DNA from: Whitmania pigra
Taxonomy: Eukaryota > Annelida > Clitellata > Hirudinida > Haemopidae
NCBI GenBank assembly: GCA_021613335.1
Contig: JAJTWR010000205.1
Coordinates: 1,642,501-1,706,500, forward strand
DNA: 64,000 nt
Reading direction: 5' to 3'
Position 1 is the stretch's first letter, and every line of letters starts with the position of its first letter. The notes under the pieces were generated by a model. It searched no databases. It worked only from the letters and a program-made list of their open reading frames with translations, and was not told where the DNA came from. A program made the translations under genes and the position numbers. Below, in pieces: positions 22,801 to 35,908 of the stretch.

Positions 22801-25800
22801 AAATTGGAGCGAGCCGAAGAAGCAAAGTCTCTTTTCCTTTTTGTCAACATTCTAAATCCTCGATGAGGACATTTACTGCTAGTGGTAGGTGCTGCCGGTT
22901 CAACAAAGGCAATGGAGAGGCCATCTAATGATGAGTTGTCTCCTTGCTTGGTGTCCCCATGGGTAGAAGAATTTTCACTTTGGCATCTCTCAATCTCTGC
23001 AGAAAAGTTTGAACCTTCAGGCGCATTGACAGCAGGTATTACAACTTCGCAACTTTTTACAACTTCAGCAACTGAAGATTCTTCTTCCAAAAGACTTTCA
23101 GTATCTTGTTTATGATCAGCATTTTCTTCTTTTTGGATAATACCTACATCGTGCAAAGACGAGGTTTGAAGATCAGCATCTGTCTCATTGGAAGTTGACT
23201 CAGTAGGATTGAGATCGTGGGCAACATCGACTGATCCTTTTGCCTCAGTTTCATAGAGTTCATTCTTGCCATCGTTGAGTGTTTTGTTACTATCACCTGG
23301 GGGTTCCACAAGATCCTTAGCCTCCGCATTTGAATAGCTGCAGATAGCAGCCTCGACTTCAAGATGTGAATTGTTATCGTTGGAAATTCCGCTCTTCATA
23401 CTGACCTTCTCAACATCGACATTAACGTTATTACATCCATTTTGGTTATCATGATTTGGGCTAACAATGGCGTTTTCATCCTCCTTGCCTAATTCAACAA
23501 CAGGCTCTTCTCTCATGGGTGGAGACATCATATTTTTATCAGCTTTTCTATCGTCACCGTTTGCCTCGCAGTAGTTAGATATTTCTTTTTCGTTGCCTTG
23601 GTTACCGCTACTACCATCTGCTTCGCCATTGTCTGCCTGAGCGGTTGAAGCCGAAACAATGGCTTTATTTTCATCACAGTCAATGGTGCTACAGTCTATT
23701 TCTTTCTTGACTGAAACATCTCCTTCTTTTACCGATTCTTCTTTCACATCATTCTTAATGTCATCTCCTTCAATATTGATTTTCAGTTCGGCATCCAACT
23801 TTTGCACATCATCATCACTATCGCTCTGATTGTTGTTGCTGTTGTTGTTATTATTAGAAGAGAGTTTTTCAATGGTGAGGTCAGAGTTCTGAAGTGATGA
23901 GATCAGCTCAGACAATTCCATTCTATTCCTGTCATGCACAGAAATACATGTGGTGAGAATTAAGAATAGATAAATGGCAATTTCTTTCAGGAATTAAAGA
24001 CATGCCATGGCATGTTGTAACTGAAAATTTCAATAATAATAATAGGAAATTATTATCAATAGGAAATCAACCTAGCAATGATTTCCCACTTCTGCCTGAA
24101 ATCTGTTGCCGTTGAAGGTGTCTCTCCAGAAAAAATCCTCAAATTCATGTCGCAATCCTAAGAATGGATTCAGAAAATTACATTTTGAATTACATTAATG
24201 AAAATTATTCCACAATACATGAATAAGGCAAGTCATACATCTCAAAAATTACTGAAATATGATAATCATAACAGAACTTATTCTGGTTAAATTTTAATTT
24301 TCAACCACAACTAACCATGAATGACCAATACATCTTGCCCTTGATATCTCTCCCTATTGGTTGGACTCTCAACTCGTCTGCTGATATCATGTTGACCTTG
24401 TCTTTGAACTTGACGTTTGTATCGAACTGCTGCTCCACAAGATTCTGAATGGAAGCCGTGGACAGATGAACAAAAGTGATACACCAAACTTAACATTCTC
24501 ATAAACACTAAAAATAACAATAACAATACGAAGACTAGCTCTCAAAATTTAAACTCTCAAACCTTGACAAGACGGAGCTTCAAATCCATGCTGCATTTTT
24601 CAAAACCAAGTTTTTCCAGTTCAGCAGCATCACAGAGAGAGTAAGACTCACAAAACTGAAATTTTAAGTTTGTCTTCAATTGAATTCGATCTTTAAGAAA
24701 TTCATAAACTAAAACAAATAAAACAAAACTTACATAAAATTATGTGTCATTAAAAAGATTTAATAAACAATTTAATATTATATCGGCCGTATGTCTCAAT
24801 GTCGTTAACATAACGCAATAAAAGTTTAATATTATTTTAGCCATGCATCTAATTTTTCATTGTGACCTAAACAAGCATTTCATGTTAAATTAATTGTTTG
24901 CGAAATCCAACCTTTAGCAAGTACTTTGAAAATCGTTCATCGTTCGCCGAAGATCTCCAGCGTTTCAGCAGGCTGAGTAGAAAATCTTTGAATGTGTTGC
25001 AAACTACAAACAAAGGTCTGTTAAGTCACAAAAGAAATGAAAAATAAAGTCATTGGTTCATTGCTAAAACAGTTAAAGTTAAAGCAAACGTTTCAATAAT
25101 AATAGAGAAAGATATAAATTCATAAAAAATATAATAGGTAAAAACCACTTGCTTAATAAACCAATGTACAACATAATTTATGAGCAGGTAAGCTAATGAC
25201 AGAAAAGCCTCCAGTTACTTAAGATGTAAGCATAAAATGTAAAGCCCAGTCTAGATTGCTTAAATGTTAAGAGCACAGGAAGAAACAATTACATCAGAAA
25301 AGTCGTATCAGCCCAACTAAATCGCGATCCCCTAAAGCTGACTCTCTCAAAAAAAAGTTTGTGGAAAGGCTTTAGTAAATCTAAATAAACTGGAATTAAA
25401 TTTTGAACAAAACCTGAGCTCGTGAAACCCTACATTACAATTTATTGCTTTTTAAAAAACTTAAACTGGACAGCCCTTTCCTGTTACTTATAGCTCCCAT
25501 TCTAAATGTTTTACCAGTGAAAAAAAAACATTCAAAGTTTACATAGAAATTTCACCAAGTTTGGAATCGTTTTAGTGAAAAATTATGTCTATCAAAGATA
25601 TCGGGAATCCGTCAATGACAAAGTTTCTCATTATGTGTTCCCTGGTGGTACGAATCCTTGTCTGCTAAGAGCAGATTGTCACTCCATCCCCGCGCTTAAA
25701 TACCGCATTAAGCCACAAGTTTACATCAGACGATTCATCCCTCCCAAGAAGGCATTTATTACTCAAAATAAATGCTTGTGAATCACAATTTGAATCAATT

Positions 25801-25973
25801 CAGAAGTTGAACCTACTGGGTCGCTGCTCACTTATCCATCTTTCTAAGTTTACAAACGTTATGTCGGGAGAATTCAGCAGACTATTAAACTTGCCCAAAA
25901 AACTACAGACCACAGCATAGTCCGGATTTTTGTGCAGATTATCGTACTTTCTCGTTCGTTTATTATCGGCCAT
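16808..25973 (-). CDS. RSF1: RSF1, remodeling and spacing factor 1 (ISWI-complex histone chaperone subunit)
   Basis: Exons, 5' to 3' on the minus strand: 25973-25832, 25003-24912, 24655-24563, 24444-24316, 24157-24072, 23928-21201, 20973-20688, 20598-20513, 20318-20214, 20138-20010, 19920-19230, 18990-18813, 18739-18561, 18477-16808; about 2197 aa. The N-terminus ([30 protein letters not shown]) matches the RSF1 N-terminal WHIM-type region. The PHD finger spans two exons: [12 protein letters not shown] joined to [15 protein letters not shown] and [14 protein letters not shown]. It is followed by the family block [33 protein letters not shown] and SEEFKIDDAS. Known role: with SNF2H/ISWI it forms the RSF nucleosome-spacing complex in the nucleus. 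The protein is longer than human RSF1 (about 1441 aa) because of a 2.7-kb acidic, Ser/Glu-rich exon and a long C-terminal extension. Start: ATG at 25973 opening a conserved N-terminus. Confidence 0.95.
20996..21192. repeat. AAT/AAC-rich low-complexity intron sequence
   Basis: The RSF1 intron 20974-21200 is largely AAT and AACAAT trinucleotide repeats. Open frames reading poly-Ile or poly-Leu here are artefacts. Confidence 0.85.
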
Positions 25974-26057
25974 CTTGTTTTCAAATCATGGCAAACAAGA
26001 GCCAAACGTTAAACAGTATCTTCGTACGCTAACAAAGCGCAACGCATCCACAATTTT

Positions 26058-26063
26058 TTTATT
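26058..26063 (-). terminator. Candidate pICln poly(A) signal
   Basis: AATAAA on the minus strand, 136 nt after the pICln stop. A second one at 26117-26122 is 77 nt after it. Both lie within 150 nt of the RSF1 start codon. Confidence 0.5.
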
Positions 26064-26198
26064 TTACTCAAAACACATTTACGCTGTTTAGCCAAACATT
26101 TGATGGTAATTTATAATTTATTAAGAAACCAAAACAAATAAACGGACGATCGCAGTCAGGTCAAGGGACTCGCACCCTGATGTCCGTTAGTTAGTTAG

Positions 26199-27482
26199 TT
26201 ACGATTCCATGGCTTCCTCCCCCTCGGCATTTTCAAACTGTCCTTGGTCCCCTCCAGAATGACCTCCTTGAATGCCATGTTCATCCTCACCTAAAAAAGA
26301 AAATATTTAAAAATGAAGAATCAAAATGTTCTGCACATTGGTATTGGCTTGAAAATTCAGGAGGATTCATGACTATCATCAGACCAAATATGACAACTTG
26401 CTACTTCTAAATTTCATTATAAATTTGGATATCAGGTAAAGAGCTCTCAGGAAGTGTTTTCATTACCTCCAGCATCCCCATAGTCACCCTGTCCCTCTTC
26501 AAAATCAGGCTCAAAATCATCATCACCATCTGCCAACAGAATTTTCAAGGGTTGTTTTAATTAAACGTTTCAAATATTACTTAATCTATTAGCATTACAA
26601 CAAAATCTTAACGATAACCTTCTGAGAGAGAATCTTCAGCTGGATTGAGATTGCTGCCTTGATTGATGGCTTGATAAATGGGAGTCACTGCATCAAAATA
26701 TTTTGCTTAGAAGGCATAGCAGCGAATGAATGTTATAGAAAACGAAGCATGATTACGAGATTCAACATCCACAGGAACAAATCTTAGCTCAATTATATCC
26801 TTCTCATCATCATCTGCTACAGGATTGCAGACATCATCTTCATCATCAGCTTGTCTATGGCTATCACCATTAACCTCCTCTTCACTGATGACTTGTTTGC
26901 TGTAGGCTGAACAAAACAAAAAAGATACGATTTGAATTCTCAATTATAAATCTTGTTAATTAAATAAACATTTCACTTGATGACATACTGCATTCTACCA
27001 TGAAAAGCAGAAAATTGTTTAAAGTTATAAACAGGTTATTTCAAGCATCTAATACCACAACTTCAAAATTTATCATCTCAAGCTGACACTATACTACAAA
27101 CAATTCTCACCACAAGAGATGTTCTCTGTCATCATGTAAATACAGGGATGTGGAAATGAGTTGAGGTCTTTGGAGATGGCGTGGACTGATATCCAGTGAT
27201 AGTTTATCTTGAAGCCGTCCCCAGATGCATTAGACCACGTAATTTCGCTTTAAAAAGTTCAATAATAACTTAAAGATTCTAAAACATGAATATTGTAACT
27301 CTAATTTCGTACACAACATGATGCAATTCCGGTTAGGGTCAATAAATTAAAATTTGTTTCAACCTGGTGGTTACGGCCAAAGTCCCACAGCCTATCTGAA
27401 CTCCATCGACGAAACAAGTAGTATCAGCCTGGGCGTGCAAAATGCTGCCCAAACTATCGGCCAAATGTTGTAGTTCTATCAT
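26199..27482 (-). CDS. CLNS1A: pICln, methylosome subunit / snRNP assembly chaperone
   Basis: Exons, minus strand: 27482-27364, 27247-27111, 26906-26757, 26687-26619, 26529-26467, 26290-26199; 209 aa, compared with 237 in human. The PH-like fold is recognisable: FVDGVQIGCGTLAVTTSEI, then WISVHAISKDLNSFPHPCIY, then an acidic loop and IIELRFVPVDVESLTPIYQA. The C-terminus is acidic (DGDDDFEPDFEEGQGDYG). Known role: binds Sm proteins and PRMT5 in the cytosol during spliceosomal snRNP assembly; also described as a regulator of volume-activated chloride current. The ATG at 27482 sits just after an acceptor-like CAG, so a 5' non-coding exon is possible. It lies upstream of RSF1 on the same strand, with 225 nt between stop and start. 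Confidence 0.93.
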
Positions 27483-28654
27483 TCTGAAGTTACTCCTCCA
27501 AAACGCAAATGGAACAGTAAAGTAAGCGTGCAAAAACAAATTGCCAGTCAGAGATGCAAAACGAGTAAAAGTAAAACAAAATAATACCGAAGTGAAATAT
27601 TTTCGCGGCTTTATATTATTTTAAAAGCTTAAGTGGCATTGTAAAAGTCACTCAGAATATTTAAAGATTTAGCGGCTATGTCATTTTTTTTACATGTTGA
27701 AAAAGCTCCAAGGGCTATGTCATTTTTTTTACATATTGAAAGGGCTCCAAGGACCCAAGTATTGTTTAATCTAAAATAAATGATTTGGCTACCACCACTT
27801 CACAATATTCTTATTAAAGATTTAGGCGCATCTTAACGGGAGCCAATTTTGCCCATGATTTAGCACAAATCTATTATTGATCCGACGTGACATCTGGCAT
27901 TTCGAGGCCTGTTTATGATATTCATTACTTAATTTGCTAAATATATCAATTATTTAACACTCAGAATAATACATTCTGACACTTTTACAAGAAATTGGCA
28001 CAAAATGTATCCATGCGAAGTCAAACAGTCCTTAGCTCCAAAAGAACAATTTTTGACTCCTTATCATCTGAATTTGTAAGACATTTATGGAATGAATTAT
28101 CTTCAAAACAAAAATTATCATTAGGACAAAGTTAATTTAAGCCATGAGCGCGTCAACCGACCAAGCCTTTGTTCGCAATAAATAATAATAAATATATTAT
28201 AATAATAATAAAAATAAATAATAAGATTATCATTTATCAAGAATAATAACTTTAAGTGGAGTTAGGTTTTCATTTCCATTTGCACCAATGATGACAAAAA
28301 AAAAAACAATGGATGACTAACATTAAGGGGATGAGACATAAAATCTGGTTGCCCAGTGCAACCGACACCATTCATTATTCACACTCTTCAAGACAATAAA
28401 AACTAAATTTACAAATGGTAAGAATTTCGGGCAACAACACAGGAACGTGACACCAAGCAGCTCATCATTCTATAAGCATGAATAATTGAAAAATATGTTC
28501 AGACGTACATATGGACAGAAAAGAGTTAATAAGTTAATAACAGCAACAAGAGATACAAATAAGGGATTCAAAATCAATCAAAACTGTTTCACTCAAATGG
28601 CCAACAGAATGGCCGATCAATCAATAAATCAAAACAATTTATCATCATCCACTC
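27483..28654. other. Intergenic: pICln promoter side and mannosidase II 3' UTR
   Basis: No gene is recognised. It contains a 39-bp tandem duplication (27674-27751) and AT-rich microsatellite sequence near 28180-28230. Confidence 0.6.
27674..27751. repeat. 39-bp direct tandem duplication
   Basis: Two consecutive copies start GGCTATGTCATTTTTTTTAC at 27674 and 27713 and differ at only a few positions. Confidence 0.85.
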
Positions 28655-31600
28655 TTATAGGAGTTCGAATGAATAGGCCCTTAGCTCCATGGGAGGTATT
28701 TCCTTCTTGTCGTGTGAGACATCTTCTAGGAGGTTCAAACTCTTCTCTTTCAGGCCCTTGACAGAGAAACTTGAAAACATATCCTCGATGGTGGTCTGTT
28801 CAGAAAAAAAAACAATAAAATTATGAATCATTAATGTAGCAGTAGTAATGATTTATTTTATTAAATTCCTTTGCAAAATTGAGTGAGCAGATACAAATTA
28901 GTAAGAGCAAATGAGAAAATTACAGTGCAGTTAAGATTTGGAGAAATGTTATCTTAACCCCGACACAAAAGTCATAAGAGAATCAAGCCCTATCAAGCTT
29001 CAACAAAAGTTTGTGTTTATCTTTCGCATAAAATCAAATTTGACTTTTCAACACTGCATTTCATCACTATCTACTCAACATCATACCAAATATAAACATT
29101 TACAAAAGCAGTCATCACCTGTTTCGAGGTGCAGTTCACTCCAAGGTCTTCCATCACAAACCCACAGTCGAGCGCAACTCTGTGAAGGATCATGGCAGAC
29201 GTGTTGCTCGGGGTGAAGAGTGTATTCGCATTTTCCCCTCCCTTTTCAACCATTACCCTCAAGTTGACAAGATGGTGGTCACAAGACATCGGGGCCTTCA
29301 GAGGGGCATAGGAGGGCTCGAGGTCGGACAATGATCTGCCACCAGCTCTGGCTTTTTTCGGCATATCGCCCCAGATGTTGACAACCAAGCGGAAGATGGG
29401 GTAAAGAAGGTCCATCGAGGCGTAATGGGATTTCATAGTGAAGAATCCCATCGCGTCGTCGACATTGTTCGGATAGTGCTTGTTCTCAAATAAAATCTTG
29501 AACTTGTTCGGCGTCCTCTTGTTGTCCAGCACGCCCTGTTCGAGCCCGCGGTTGTCATCCTGGTTCAATCGCCGATCTTGCATCACTTCCAATGATCCTT
29601 AGAATGAAGATTGAGATTAAGAGAAATTAAGCACAAAAATAAAATTTAAATAATATCCAAACATTTTTTCTTTTGAACAAAATCAGAAAAATCCAAATAC
29701 CAGGCTGGAGACTGGCAGCACCCAACGACTGTGCGGAGAGCAAAGTGAATCGTTTGAAATTATTTTCCAGGTAAGCCATGGAAGTCATCGGATAGAAGTG
29801 CGCCTGAAGCGGTAGCTTTAGGTAAAACTTTCTTCGTATCACCTGCAGATTACCATTGAATTTGAAACATATGACATTTTTTAAATTAATTTCTTAACTT
29901 AAATGTCCATTAATTACAAAAGTGAAAAAAATCGCAAAACTACCTGATATCCGTTCAGGTCAGTGTAGAAGTATCCATCAAGGTCGGAGATGTCAGTGTT
30001 GATCATCATGGAAAGTTCCGTATTGTATTCACCCCTGATGTCTACCATGTTCAGTATATCAAGGGTCGAACCACCTATGCCACCTGTAGAAAAAATAATG
30101 TCGATGATTAATTATTTATATTAAATATTAAGTTGGCCAATTTATGCAGCTGCAACAAATAATTAAATTAATTATTGCTGAATATAGCTTGACAATAAAG
30201 TGGAAACTAAAATATGAAAAGTGTTCTGAAATTTAGACGCACTTAGAGGATTGGCCAGCCTGATAGTGTGAACGACCAATGGGAGTTGAGTAACAGCCTC
30301 TGAAAAAAGGGGTCCACTTGTTATTCTCAGGTAGGGGTTGCTGGAGTCCAAATTCTGGATTAGTAATCAATCAATTGATAAGAATTTTAAAATGTCAAGT
30401 TAGAAGAATTACAGACTAATTAATTAAAATGCGTCGTAAAAATAATATTCGCAAAGTTCAACGACCGTTGCGGGTCCGTCCGGCAGGAAGAGGTACGCTC
30501 CGCTGCTGTCTCCCCCTCTCATGGCTCCGTACTTGACAAAAGATATTTCCATCTTCTGCTCATCACCTTGTTTCTTGTCCACGTATTTCTGGGTAAAGAA
30601 GGAAACCCTAGAGTCATTAATGTCATTAGCATTGCTACAAATATCACCATCTCCATCAACATCGTCATCACCACCACCATCATCACCATCGTAAATACCT
30701 GAGCAAGACCGGTCTCTTTAGAGATGATGATCTTTACATCCGAGTTCTCCATGAAGGTGGTCTGACCATCGACACCATCGTTACCATCATCACTCAGATC
30801 CAACTGAAAAGGGCTGGAGACAAATAAATATATATATAAATCAAGTCAATCTTTAGCCATAGCAATTATGATAACAATACAAATGACAATGTAAAATAGT
30901 ATGCAAAGGCATGAATATTAATAATAATAGTAAATCTGATAAAAACAATTCAATTTGTTCAAAGAACAAATGTGCCATAGCTCCTCCTACCCAAGAGATG
31001 ATTCGTGGATTTTCCCATTAAAGATCTTCACCTTCGAGAGATGATTGGATGGATTCGCACCTGGTCCGACAGAGGAGATGACGTAGCGAGAAAATCCAAG
31101 TGGAGGCACTTTAACCCTGAAGCTCAGCTGCAATTTTTAATTGATTATGAAATGATGCAGGGAATAATAATAACAAAATATTACTATTGATAACTAATAA
31201 CAACAATATAAAAAATATTACTACTACTATTAATAATAATATTAGTTGATTTATAAGGCATCACATGCATAGCATCAGAAGCTAATAATAATTCAGTGAA
31301 ATGTTTCTTTAAAAGGCAGTCAAGATGTACCTTAAAGTTGTTGGTCGATAAGGCATTGTTGACCTCCCAGACCGGGTCAATTTGACTGACCTCGATCTTT
31401 CCCTCGGCATCCTTGACCATCACGTGGGCAGAGGTCACTGGAAACGTGACGACAGTTATTCTCGTCTGGGACAGAGAGTTATAAAAGTAGACCGTCCTGA
31501 AAATCAAATTCAGTCAAGCTTGATGAAATAGCGATTGCAACCCAAAAAATCTATGGCACATGAATGCAGTCAACAAATAATAATAATAATAATAAATACT

Positions 31601-34600
31601 TGTCATCTGAAATAGCCTAAATTGGTCTGCAGGAAAATAAAATAATCTAGCAGTTTAATATTTTAATATATAAATAGACCACTGCTTACGGTACTCGTCA
31701 CGAACGATTTGATTGGCAGCTAAAAATAACCTGAGTCAACCACTGACCTCTCGCCAAGGGAAGTGTCGACAACATTTTGGGTTGGAACATCAAAATGGTT
31801 CTGTCTGCTCTCATCCTGAACAAAATAAAGAAAGTTCTTATAAGCTGTTGAACCAGCCAATGATTGAACGAGAAACAAGTCTTACCAGTTCAAAAATAGT
31901 ATCGCCCGTGTATTTGAAGCTATTCTTAGACTTCAGCAGCAAGTATTGGGACGATGTGAGAATCACTTGCTTCAGAGCCTTTATTGAGGCCAGCATCCTG
32001 CATGAATTAGACGACAATAACAATCGTGAATATTCATGAAGAATTTGTTGGATTTCGTGATTATTTTATTATGACGATGATGACAGTAAGTATCCACGTA
32101 ACTATAGTATGAATGACAAGGAAGTAACATGTCAATACCACCAACTTTTGTCCGTAGTCATTGACGACATGATCCTTGGCAGTGCCCGCTATGGCGTCGT
32201 GGTGCTGGAAAAGACCGAGGTATCTACGTGCCTGAACGACCTTGGAGGTCAGATCGGAATTCGACAATTCCTTCGATCCTAACTTCTTGGATTCTGCCAA
32301 TGCCATTGTCAGCAGGATTTCAGCCAATCTGAAAAAAATTAAATCAATGAGCCATGAGGTTGATCATGGTAATAATTGTTTTTGACACAAACATGTGAAT
32401 AAACAAGAATTTAAATGAAGCATCAAAACGTAATTTTACGGACAAAGTAAATCAATCAAGTGACAAAAAATGATATACAATGTAATGCTTTAATACCATA
32501 ATAATTAAAAAATTGCAAATAACACGACCTTTGATGATGCTCGAGTTCTCTGTCGAGCTTCTTATAGAAGGGTCGTGATGTGAAATAGCCACTCCAGTAG
32601 TGGTTGTCTCGATCGGCGTATACAAAAAAGTCCCCGGATAGGGTAGGGTATTCGTCCCGCAATGAGAGGGCATCAAAGGCTTTGCCAGGTGCAGTTGCCC
32701 TGGCCCTCAGAGCCTCAAAGTATTCAGAGAGGGTGGCAAACTTGGCCTGGAAAGTGAAGAGTTTTTCCACTGAGATATGTGCTCGCATGGATCTCGAGTG
32801 ATAAGTGCCAATTTGCAAATAAAATAAACAAAATATTTTGTAATAAGATAACATAGAAAGTCGAATCGAGATGAGCTATTCTAAATTGCAAAGACCTGTC
32901 CATAACAGAATTTCTAATCACTACAAAAAACTGAGAAACCATTTTTTAATGTTTCACATAAAACAAGAACAACTGCAGACAGGATAGTTAAAAAAAAACA
33001 AACCTCTACATTCCAATCCTTCCTGCTGTTCATGTAGTCGAAGAGTTTCAAGTAATTCTCGTACTGGAGGTTCCACTCTTCCAGAGTGTCGTACCGGAAG
33101 TCGTCACCGAGAGGAATCAAAACGACGTTGTTCTTGTACAGCATGGACTTCTTCCGGTATTGATCGAGCAGGGTCTTGGATCTGGCCAATGAAATTTAAG
33201 TAAATAAATTATGCTTATGAGTAACTACTAGGGGTTTATAAACAGCTGTCTCAAATGAGTAAACAATAAACAATTCAATACTTAGTTAAGTATTATTTAA
33301 GTCAAGTGGAATTCTAACCCTGGACAAGATCTTCTAACACATAATCACTCAAACCCACCTTTCAAAAATGTTCGATTCACTGATGATTGATGGCTGGATC
33401 TTCCAAGGACACGAGTACTTGCCAAAGTTGCGACGGAAGTCGAATTGACAGCATATCTTCGGGTCGGGTCCACAAGTGTGTGGAATGTCGTAGCTATAGA
33501 AGGGCATCATGTGGCAGAACATATCCGTTGAGCCTTTATCATCTGAAATCAAATCATCCATCACAACTTCATCATCACCATCGTTCAAAACTCAGAAAAA
33601 ACTCTATTTATAGGATCACTTAACAATCAGTTTGCTAATTTAATTTACTAATTTAATTCTTAGATCTTCAGGCAAGTCAATAAAAAAAGTTGCCACATAT
33701 TCTTTCTGCAATAGGATCGTAGAACCACGGAATCCACTGCCAAATGAAATCGTGCGCTCAAATACAATTTCTCGTTTTAATGCGCTGGTACACGACTTTG
33801 ACTTTAATAGTTTCCTAATGTGTACCTGATTATCCTTACCATTCGGAGCTTGTGCTGTTTTTTTTGTATAGTAATAATATTATATAATAGTAAATTGTTC
33901 AGACTTATGTTAGTGGTCTCAAGGACCCTTCAATTTGATGTTTAATAAAAAATAAAAATAAATAAGAGATTATTATGTGATTTTTATTTGTACTTATCAA
34001 CAAACCAAATTAATAACAACAATAAATGTTGCACTTCAAATGGAATTGTTGAATATTGCTTTTCCTTGAAGACACAGCTGAACAATACAACTTAGTACTA
34101 TGACTAAAACTTATATCCAATTTAGACTGTCCATGACTTAAGACCTACCCCAGGCTTGTCTCCAGAAGAATTCCAGTTGTTTCATCTTGGACAGCTCCTT
34201 CTTGATTGAATAGTGGGTTCTCTGGATCAGCATGTTCTCGATTGGCATCTTCTTCAATAAATAGGACATCGTCGGAGAATAGCCGAACGGATCTATGGAC
34301 CACCCACTCCTGGGTTTATAGCCTATGAGAGCATTTGTCTAATTATCATTTTAAAGTGAATCAATCTTTAAGAGAAAATAAATTTCATAACACTCCATTG
34401 TGACTGGTTTGTCATATCAAAAAATGAAATAAATGCCATGGTAAGTAATTGCATGGACAAGACAAAATAAAAGACTACAGACCTAATTCTTTGTACATCC
34501 ATTGGTTGCCCTCAATCATCTGATCCAATAGGGCAAAGAGGTGGGAGTTGGCTTCGTCAGCCATCACCCAACCACCGGTGACTAGTTCCAGTCGTCCTTC

Positions 34601-35908
34601 TTTTATAAGTCTGAAAGTGATGACGGTGATGATGATAAGAATCCAGATGGTAGTAGGACAGTTTAGTAAAATCTTGTGTTGCTTTAATGTTTCTTATTAC
34701 AGTACTTAATTGAACAAAAATTGCTCTAAATTATAAAATAAGAAGTCTGTAAATGACAGTCCTAAAATCTCAAAAAGCACTCGGTCTGGCGTACTTGACG
34801 ACCCTGTTCCTTTTTACTTCGTTGAGTGTGTTCCACCACATGGAAAAGTAGGATATCTCTGCGTAGATGAACCTCATCTTCGGAAACTGCTCCAGCTTCA
34901 CGATCATGTTGTCGAGGATGTGAGACACCTGATCTTGGTAGTACTGATCGAAAGTCTTTATCCATCCTGAAAATGACCCAAGTTCATGAGATCGTCAAGC
35001 GATAGAGCTCAAACAAGATTTCATCTCAAAAAGTTATTTCATGGCATTTGATAAAGCAAAAAACAATAACATGCTTTTTAGTAATGATGATGATGATGAT
35101 GATGTTGATGCCAACTCAAAGCTCACCAGGGTCATTGTGTGTGTGGGGTATGACAAAAACCTGGAGCTTGTTCGTCTTGTTCCACTGTGAATCAGAGTAA
35201 CTGATGTCATAACCCTGCTTCCAAACACCTCCGTCCGGATTGTCGAAGGGCAGCTTTTCGAACATGTCTGACATCTTCAAGGATCCGAGAAAAGTCATCA
35301 AAGTGCTCAGAGCACATTAAACTCGATAAAAATGCGCTCTCAAAAGTTTAACAAAACGACCACTAATCGCTTTTATATTACTCACTAGTTTAAAAATAAA
35401 TTGTAACCATTATTCAATCTGCATTAAAATGCAAACAATAAAACCATGCTCACCTTAATGATGGCATCGCTGCGTCGAACATCTGTCAAAGGGCAATCAA
35501 CTTTGGGCAACTTCGACAGAGACGATTTTCTTTCGTGTTGAGAACTTTTTTCAATCTCCCCTTTTCCATTGGAAGAAAAATTATGCGCAGCCTCACCAGA
35601 GGTGAGACGTGCTAGTAGAGTCTTGAGCTCCTCAATTTTTGCCTCATTTCCATCCAGCTGCTCCTTCAGTTTGAGGATACTCTCTTTAAACTTTACCAGA
35701 AGAATTTTGTCACTGTCATCCTACAATAAAATCAAAAACCTGGATGGAATTTTATAAAAGAGCACATTGTGCAAGATCAAATAAAAATAACCTTTAAGTC
35801 AGGTACAGCCTCGTCTATATTGTTCACCATCATGTACATGGATACAAAAAGTACAAAGCAAACGACAATCGCAAGGTAGGTGAGGAACTGTCTCGTTTTA
35901 ATCCTCAT
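28655..35908 (-). CDS. MAN2A: Golgi alpha-mannosidase II (GH38)
   Basis: Exons, minus strand: 35908-35792, 35720-35454, 35274-35127, 34966-34795, 34610-34483, 34322-34149, 33542-33359, 33181-33004, 32746-32529, 32328-32146, 31997-31886, 31815-31748, 31496-31331, 31127-30991, 30813-30699, 30588-30466, 30354-30243, 30083-29944, 29842-29701, 29597-29119, 28795-28655; 1167 aa, normal length. A type II signal anchor ([18 protein letters not shown], about residues 11-28) is followed by a coiled-coil-like stem. The catalytic domain has the zinc motif HTHNDPGW (about residues 172-178), the nucleophile motif [12 protein letters not shown] (Asp about 253), [19 protein letters not shown], and [13 protein letters not shown] with zinc and active-site residues. 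C-terminal motifs include [15 protein letters not shown]. Known reaction: removes two mannoses from GlcNAcMan5GlcNAc2 in N-glycan maturation. All residues I know as essential appear intact. Confidence 0.98.
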
